NCBI GenBank assembly: GCA_937926195.1
Contig: CALEXZ010000082.1
Coordinates: forward strand, 1-9,132
Source of the DNA: an uncultured Actinomyces sp.
Lineage (GTDB): Bacteria > Actinomycetota > Actinomycetes > Actinomycetales > Actinomycetaceae
Direction: 5' to 3'
Length of the DNA: 9,132 nt
Below, in pieces: positions 6,095 to 9,132 of this stretch. The position numbers were made by a program, and so were the translations under genes. Every line of letters begins with the position of its first letter. Within the stretch, counting starts at the first letter, position 1. A model generated the notes under the pieces. That model did not search any database and was not told where the DNA came from. It saw only the letters and a program-made list of their open reading frames with translations.

Positions 6095-7021
6095 TCACGC
6101 ATCCGCCGGCTCGGAAGCCTCCTCGTCCGCCGTCGTTCCTTCCTCAGCGGGCTTGCCGGCCCGCTCGTCCTCGCCGTCGCGGGTGATCGCGTCGCTCGGG
6201 CTCCTGCGGGAGGCGATGACGTAGCCGACCAGGCCGACGAGGCCGACGACGATGGAGGTCCACACGTTGAGGCGCAGCCCCAGGACGCGCTCGGCCTCGT
6301 CGATGCGCAGGTACTCGATCCACACCCGACCACAGGCGTAGACCATGACGTAGGCCCAGATGAGCCTGCCGCCGACGGCGCCGTCGCGCCGCCGCAGCCG
6401 CCGCTCCAGCCACAGGAGGAAGGCCGCGCCCGCGAGGTTCCACAGGGCCTCGTACAGGAAGGTCGGGTGGAACAGGGTGCCGGAGGCGAAGCCGTCGGGC
6501 AGGTGGGCGTCGTCGATCTCCAGCCCCCAGGGCAGGGTGGTGGGCTTGCCGAAGAGCTCCTGGTTGAACCAGTTGCCCAGCCGCCCGACGGCCTGGGCGA
6601 CGAGGAAGGCGGGCGCGACGGCGTCGGCGAAGGGCCCGAGCCTGAGCCCACGCCGGTGCAGAATCCAGGCGCCCACAGCGATACCGGCGGGCATGGCGCC
6701 CCACACGCCCAGGCCGCCCTTCCAGATCTGCGGGATGAGCGCCGGGTCCCCGTTCGGCCCGAAGTACGCGTCCGGGGAGGACAGCACGTGATAGAGGCGG
6801 GCGCCGAGGATGCCGACGGGCACGGCGAGCATGGCGATGTCGTAGGTGCTGTCCGCGTCGCCCCCGCGTGCCCGGTAGCGCCGGTGGGTCCACCAGGCCG
6901 CGAGGAAGATGCCCGTGAGCATGCACAGGGCGTAGGCGCGCAGCGGGAAGGGCCCGAGGTGCCACACGCTCTGCGAGGGGCTGGGGATGGACAGCGGCAG
7001 GAGCGCAGCGGTGGGCAGCAC
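6095..7021 (-). CDS. lgt: Prolipoprotein diacylglyceryl transferase
   Basis: The product (308 aa) is a polytopic membrane enzyme that moves diacylglycerol from phosphatidylglycerol to the lipobox cysteine of prolipoproteins. About seven hydrophobic segments can be seen between residues 28 and 270. Key residues: Y30 (PLRAYAL), the GRLGNWFNQELFG signature with R147, N150 and E155, HPTFLYE at 185-191, and R232 and E236 in GRVWIEYLR. The E. coli H103 position is W107 here (GGLGVWGA), as I recall for other actinobacteria. A charged acidic tail (271-308) follows the last membrane segment. The start is GTG, one base after the trpC-like stop, with GAGAGG (rc of 7031-7036) nine bases ahead inside the upstream gene, so translation is probably coupled. 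Confidence 0.95.
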   Translation of the reverse strand: MLPTAALLPLSIPSPSQSVWHLGPFPLRAYALCMLTGIFLAAWWTHRRYRARGGDADSTYDIAMLAVPVGILGARLYHVLSSPDAYFGPNGDPALIPQIWKGGLGVWGAMPAGIAVGAWILHRRGLRLGPFADAVAPAFLVAQAVGRLGNWFNQELFGKPTTLPWGLEIDDAHLPDGFASGTLFHPTFLYEALWNLAGAAFLLWLERRLRRRDGAVGGRLIWAYVMVYACGRVWIEYLRIDEAERVLGLRLNVWTSIVVGLVGLVGYVIASRRSPSDAITRDGEDERAGKPAEEGTTADEEASEPADA

Positions 7022-7022
7022 G

Positions 7023-7847
7023 TCAGAGGGCCTCTCGGTGAACGGCGTTGAGAAGGGAGGGGTGGGAGCCTGCGGCGACGAGCTCGGCGACGAACTGCTG
7101 GGGGTCGGCGGAGCGGATGAGCGCCTCGCCCACGAGCACGACGTCGGCCCCGGTGCGCGCGTAGGTCATGACGTCGCGCGCGCCGGCGACCCCGCCGCCC
7201 GCGATGCGCATGACGGAGCCGGACAGCACCTCCGCCACCTGCTCGAAGCGTGAGCGGTCCACCTGCAGGCTCAGGGGGTCGCGGGCGTCGACGAAGATGG
7301 CGCGGGCCCCGGCCTCGACGGCCGTGAGGGCCTCGCGGCGCGAGTGGGCCTCGACGACGGCGAGCATGCCCAGGGAGTGTGTGCGCTCGATGAGCGACTC
7401 CAGGACGATGGTCTGCAACCGTGAGTCCAGCATGAGCAGGTCAGCGCCGTGCGCGCGTGCCTCATGCACCTGGTAGGGCGTGACGACGACGTCGTTGACC
7501 ATGACGGGCACGTCGACGGCCCGCCGGACGACGTCGAGGTCCGCGATGTCGCCGTGGGCGTGGAGGCGCTCGGTGACGACCGAGACGCAGGCGGCTCCCC
7601 CGGCCTCGTAGAAGCGTGCGAGCACAGCGACGTCACCGACGCCGGTGAGGTCCGCGAAGGTCGCGGTGGCGCGCTTGACCTCGGCGATGACGGACACGGC
7701 GCGTCCGCGGCAGCACAGGGCGGAGACGGCGTCGATACAGCCAGGTGCCTGGCGCACGGCCTCGCGCAGCTCCTCGAGGGGCACGCGCTGCTCACGCTCA
7801 GCCACAGCGGCACGGGCCGCAGCGGCGAGCTCGGCGAAGCTGATCAC
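7023..7847 (-). CDS. trpC: TrpC-like (IGPS-fold) protein with degenerate active site
   Basis: The product (274 aa) aligns along its whole length with actinobacterial indole-3-glycerol phosphate synthase, the (beta/alpha)8 enzyme of tryptophan synthesis. Shared blocks include VIAEVKRA, YEAGGAACVSVVTE, PYQVHEAR, LGMLAVVEAH and ADVVLVGEAL. By S. solfataricus numbering it keeps E51 (E56), K53 (K58), E159 (E166) and R182 (R189). It has N118 for the general acid K110 (VND, not RKDF), D187 for N180, GG at 217-218 for E210-S211, and TAT for the SPS segment. IGPS activity is therefore unlikely. The frame is intact and the glycine-rich phosphate-binding segments survive (IAGGGV, VLVGE), so it may bind a phosphosugar or act as a scaffold. 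It lies between hisI and lgt, with no trpB or trpA after it. The GTG start is chosen for its strong ribosome site; the upstream ATG at 7922 lacks one and family similarity. Confidence 0.85.
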   Translation of the reverse strand: MISFAELAAAARAAVAEREQRVPLEELREAVRQAPGCIDAVSALCCRGRAVSVIAEVKRATATFADLTGVGDVAVLARFYEAGGAACVSVVTERLHAHGDIADLDVVRRAVDVPVMVNDVVVTPYQVHEARAHGADLLMLDSRLQTIVLESLIERTHSLGMLAVVEAHSRREALTAVEAGARAIFVDARDPLSLQVDRSRFEQVAEVLSGSVMRIAGGGVAGARDVMTYARTGADVVLVGEALIRSADPQQFVAELVAAGSHPSLLNAVHREAL

Positions 7848-7853
7848 GGTGCA

Positions 7854-7860
7854 CCTCCTC
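7854..7860 (-). promoter_or_regulatory. Strong Shine-Dalgarno fixing the trpC-like start
   Basis: GAGGAGG on the minus strand with a 6-nt spacer to the GTG at 7847. It is the best ribosome site in the window and decides between this start and the in-frame ATG 75 bases upstream. It implies active translation of a gene whose catalytic residues are lost. Confidence 0.85.
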
Positions 7861-7946
7861 GTCCTGGGCAAACGACGGCCTCCGGGGCCTCCATCGTCCT
7901 TGGTGTCGGTGCGGCCTGGCAAATCCGCCTGTGAGCCGACTGCCGC

Positions 7947-8333
7947 TCAGCTGCGGGAGCCGACGACGGCGTCGAGGTCGCCTCCGGTGAGGAAGCACGT
8001 GCGTGCCCCCGTGTGGCAGGCCGCCCCGACCTGGTCGACCTCGATGAGCAGCGCGTCACCGTCGCAGTCGATGCTCACGCTCTTGACGTACTGGTAGTGG
8101 CCGGAGGTGTCGCCCTTGCGCCAGTACTCTTGGCGGGAGCGCGACCAGAAGGTGACACGGCCCTGCGTGAGGGTGCGGCGCAGGGCCTCGTCGTCCATCC
8201 AGCCCAGCATGAGCACCTCCCGGGTGTCGTACTGCTGGATGATGGCGGCGACCAGCCCGTTGCTGTCGCGCTTAAGGCGCTGGGCCAGATCACCCAGGGG
8301 GGACGGGACACCCGACGGGGACGAAGTAGTCAC
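7947..8333 (-). CDS. hisI: Phosphoribosyl-AMP cyclohydrolase
   Basis: The product (128 aa) opens the adenine ring of PR-AMP, the third step of histidine synthesis. It is the monofunctional HisI form, without the HisE pyrophosphohydrolase domain. Seen: GLVAAIIQQYDTREVLMLGWM (26-46), FWSRSRQEYWRKGDTSGH (62-79), the metal-binding DCDGD with D89, D91 and D93, and the zinc ligands C90, C106 and C113 (ACHTGARTC). The set is complete, so it should be active. The start is GTG with AGAGGA (rc of 8341-8346) seven bases ahead. It follows the DUF2752 gene by 22 bases and precedes the trpC-like gene by 99, all on one strand, which points to one transcript. No hairpin or promoter strong enough to break it is visible in the 99-base gap. 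Confidence 0.95.
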   Translation of the reverse strand: MTTSSPSGVPSPLGDLAQRLKRDSNGLVAAIIQQYDTREVLMLGWMDDEALRRTLTQGRVTFWSRSRQEYWRKGDTSGHYQYVKSVSIDCDGDALLIEVDQVGAACHTGARTCFLTGGDLDAVVGSRS

Positions 8334-8355
8334 GTTCGCTTCCTCTCACGCGTGC

Positions 8356-8835
8356 TCATCCGGGTGGTCCCAGCAGCGGCCCCAGGTAGGTCCACATGCC
8401 GGGCAGGTTGCGCAGGACGCCGAAGGCCGCGAGGAGGCACAGCACGACGGCCATCTCACGTCCGCTCAGAGGGGGGCGCAGCGCCCCTGCGCGTCGGCCC
8501 AGCAGCCAGCGCCCCGCGACGGCCGCTCCCAGGAGCAGGACCACCGGCGCGATGGGGTTGTAGCCGAGGGCCGCGGTGACGTCGCCGTGCAGGAGCGAGT
8601 ACAGGGAGCGGGTGCCGCCGCACAGCGGGCACCAGAAGCCCGAGACCAGGTGCACCGGGCACAACTCGATGCCCGAACCCGGCCCCCGCAGCAGCGTCGC
8701 CGTGATCGGCAGGGCCCCGGGAAGGAAGGACGCGATGAGGACGGCCACCCATAACCCGCGTCGACGACGGTCCGAGCCCGGGTGCGTGTGAGCGCCCCGG
8801 GCTGCGGATCCGGCGTCAGGACAGGATGGAGTCAT
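8356..8835 (-). CDS. DUF2752 family membrane protein
   Basis: The product (159 aa) has an unknown function. The family signature is clear: CPVHLVSGFWCPLCGGTRSL, with C59, C69 and C72 and the CGGTR box, followed by LLHGDVTAALGYNP. Hydrophobic stretches at about 28-49, 95-113 and 127-145 suggest a small membrane protein with the cysteine motif in a loop. The motif could bind a metal or form a disulfide, but that is not established. The ATG at 8835 overlaps the end of the upstream DUF4190-like gene by 20 bases and has no good ribosome site, so translational coupling is likely. A start nearer the first membrane segment (GTG at the V30 codon) cannot be excluded. It is followed 22 bases later by hisI. 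Confidence 0.85.
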   Translation of the reverse strand: MTPSCPDAGSAARGAHTHPGSDRRRRGLWVAVLIASFLPGALPITATLLRGPGSGIELCPVHLVSGFWCPLCGGTRSLYSLLHGDVTAALGYNPIAPVVLLLGAAVAGRWLLGRRAGALRPPLSGREMAVVLCLLAAFGVLRNLPGMWTYLGPLLGPPG

Positions 8836-9132
8836 ACATGCCGAGGGCGTAGGCGGCGATCATCGCCACGATCGACAGTCCGCCCAGGACGATGCCCGTG
8901 ATGGCGACGCCCTTGTTGCTGGCGCGTCCCTCGTTGCAGGCCTGCAGGCCCAGGTAGCCCAGGATGGCGGCCGGGATACCGGTGAAGATACCGCAGCAGA
9001 GGACGGAGGCGACGCCCAGGCCCACGGCCCAGTTGCCCAGGTTGTTCTTCTCGGTGTTCTGCATCATCGGGTACAGGGGCTGGCCCTGGTACGCCTGTCC
9101 CTGCGGATAGGGCTGACCCTGGTAGCCCTGGT
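8816..9132 (-). CDS. DUF4190-like membrane protein, N-terminus beyond window
   Basis: The frame is open through the right edge; 104 residues and the stop are visible. The first part is a Gln/Gly/Tyr/Pro-rich low-complexity stretch with repeats such as YQGQPYPQGQAYQGQP, then MMQNTEKNNLGN. Two hydrophobic segments follow (AVGLGVASVLCCGIFTGIPA and VAITGIVLGGLSIVAMIAAY), separated by a short hydrophilic turn (NEGRASNKG). This is the layout of DUF4190/CD225-like two-helix proteins with a proline-rich cytoplasmic tail. The function is unknown. The methionine at 9067 is not the real start because the low-complexity stretch continues in frame upstream of it. The gene overlaps the DUF2752 gene by 20 bases and is the first visible member of the run leading to hisI. 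Confidence 0.8.
   Translation of the reverse strand, partial: QGYQGQPYPQGQAYQGQPLYPMMQNTEKNNLGNWAVGLGVASVLCCGIFTGIPAAILGYLGLQACNEGRASNKGVAITGIVLGGLSIVAMIAAYALGMYDSILS

Noticed and set aside
6024..6098. Extended pyk start 25 codons upstream
   Set aside because: It would overlap the lgt stop and run through the -10-like element; family similarity begins at the ATG at 6023.
4407..6224. 605-codon open frame on the plus strand
   Set aside because: It runs through the tRNA gene and the terminator hairpin and is antisense to pyk; its composition is that of a codon shadow.
6083..7051. 322-codon open frame on the plus strand
   Set aside because: Antisense to lgt over its whole length, without any recognisable domain.
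7860..7900. GGCCTCCGG-type hairpin between hisI and the trpC-like gene as attenuator or terminator
   Set aside because: The inverted repeats are short with bulges, with no T tract and no leader peptide rich in Trp or His codons. Chance pairing in GC-rich DNA is the simpler view.
7848..7922. Extended trpC-like start at the ATG at 7922
   Set aside because: No ribosome site and no family similarity in the extra 25 residues, and it reads through the strong GAGGAGG site for the GTG at 7847.
8816..9067. DUF4190-like gene starting at the methionine at 9067
   Set aside because: The in-frame Gln/Gly/Tyr/Pro-rich repeats upstream continue to the window edge and match the usual N-terminal tail of such proteins, so the gene is partial here.
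1..9132. Mobile elements, CRISPR repeats, phage or defence genes
   Set aside because: I saw no direct repeat arrays, transposase motifs, long terminal inverted repeats or attachment-site duplication next to the tRNA. The gene order is conserved chromosomal core.

Overview
The window is very GC-rich DNA with GTG starts, small intergenic gaps and a gene set typical of an actinobacterium, most likely Actinomycetaceae (Actinomyces or a close relative). That assignment is inferred from protein character and gene order, not from a search. From right to left, the order hisI - trpC-like - lgt - pyk - pdtaR - polA - rpsA matches the order I recall for the same genes in Mycobacterium tuberculosis, so this is a conserved chromosomal housekeeping block. 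I see no mobile element, CRISPR array or phage gene.

Layout. The left edge holds the first codons of rpsA (ribosomal protein S1, minus strand), with a 291-base leader/intergenic region that carries a possible polA terminator and a possible rpsA promoter. polA (DNA polymerase I, minus) fills 372-3167. It is divergent, across only 17 bp, from a PaaI/MenI-type hotdog thioesterase gene (plus). That gene converges on pdtaR, an ANTAR-type antiterminator response regulator (minus). pdtaR is divergent from a tRNA-Leu(CAA) gene (plus), which converges on pyk (pyruvate kinase, minus) across a very strong hairpin. The rest is one minus-strand run: DUF4190-like membrane protein (open at the right edge) - DUF2752 membrane protein - hisI - trpC-like - lgt, then pyk, which has its own promoter-like signal.

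Three points stand out. First, the 'trpC' product keeps the IGPS fold signature but has lost several catalytic residues, including the general-acid lysine, and trpB/trpA are absent between it and lgt. It looks like an intact but non-IGPS protein or a decaying relic. Second, the tRNA-Leu(CAA) has a Leu-like D arm but only a 5-nt variable loop instead of the long arm expected of leucine tRNAs. Third, polA, the thioesterase gene, pdtaR and pyk each show a -10-like hexamer followed by exactly 6 nt and then the start codon. This suggests leaderless transcription, and the two divergent pairs have overlapping -10 elements. By contrast trpC, lgt and hisI have good Shine-Dalgarno sequences, as expected inside an operon.

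Functionally the genes cover DNA repair and replication (polA), translation (rpsA, tRNA), the last step of glycolysis (pyk), lipoprotein lipidation (lgt), histidine synthesis (hisI) and RNA-level regulation (pdtaR), plus a two-gene membrane-protein module of unknown function.
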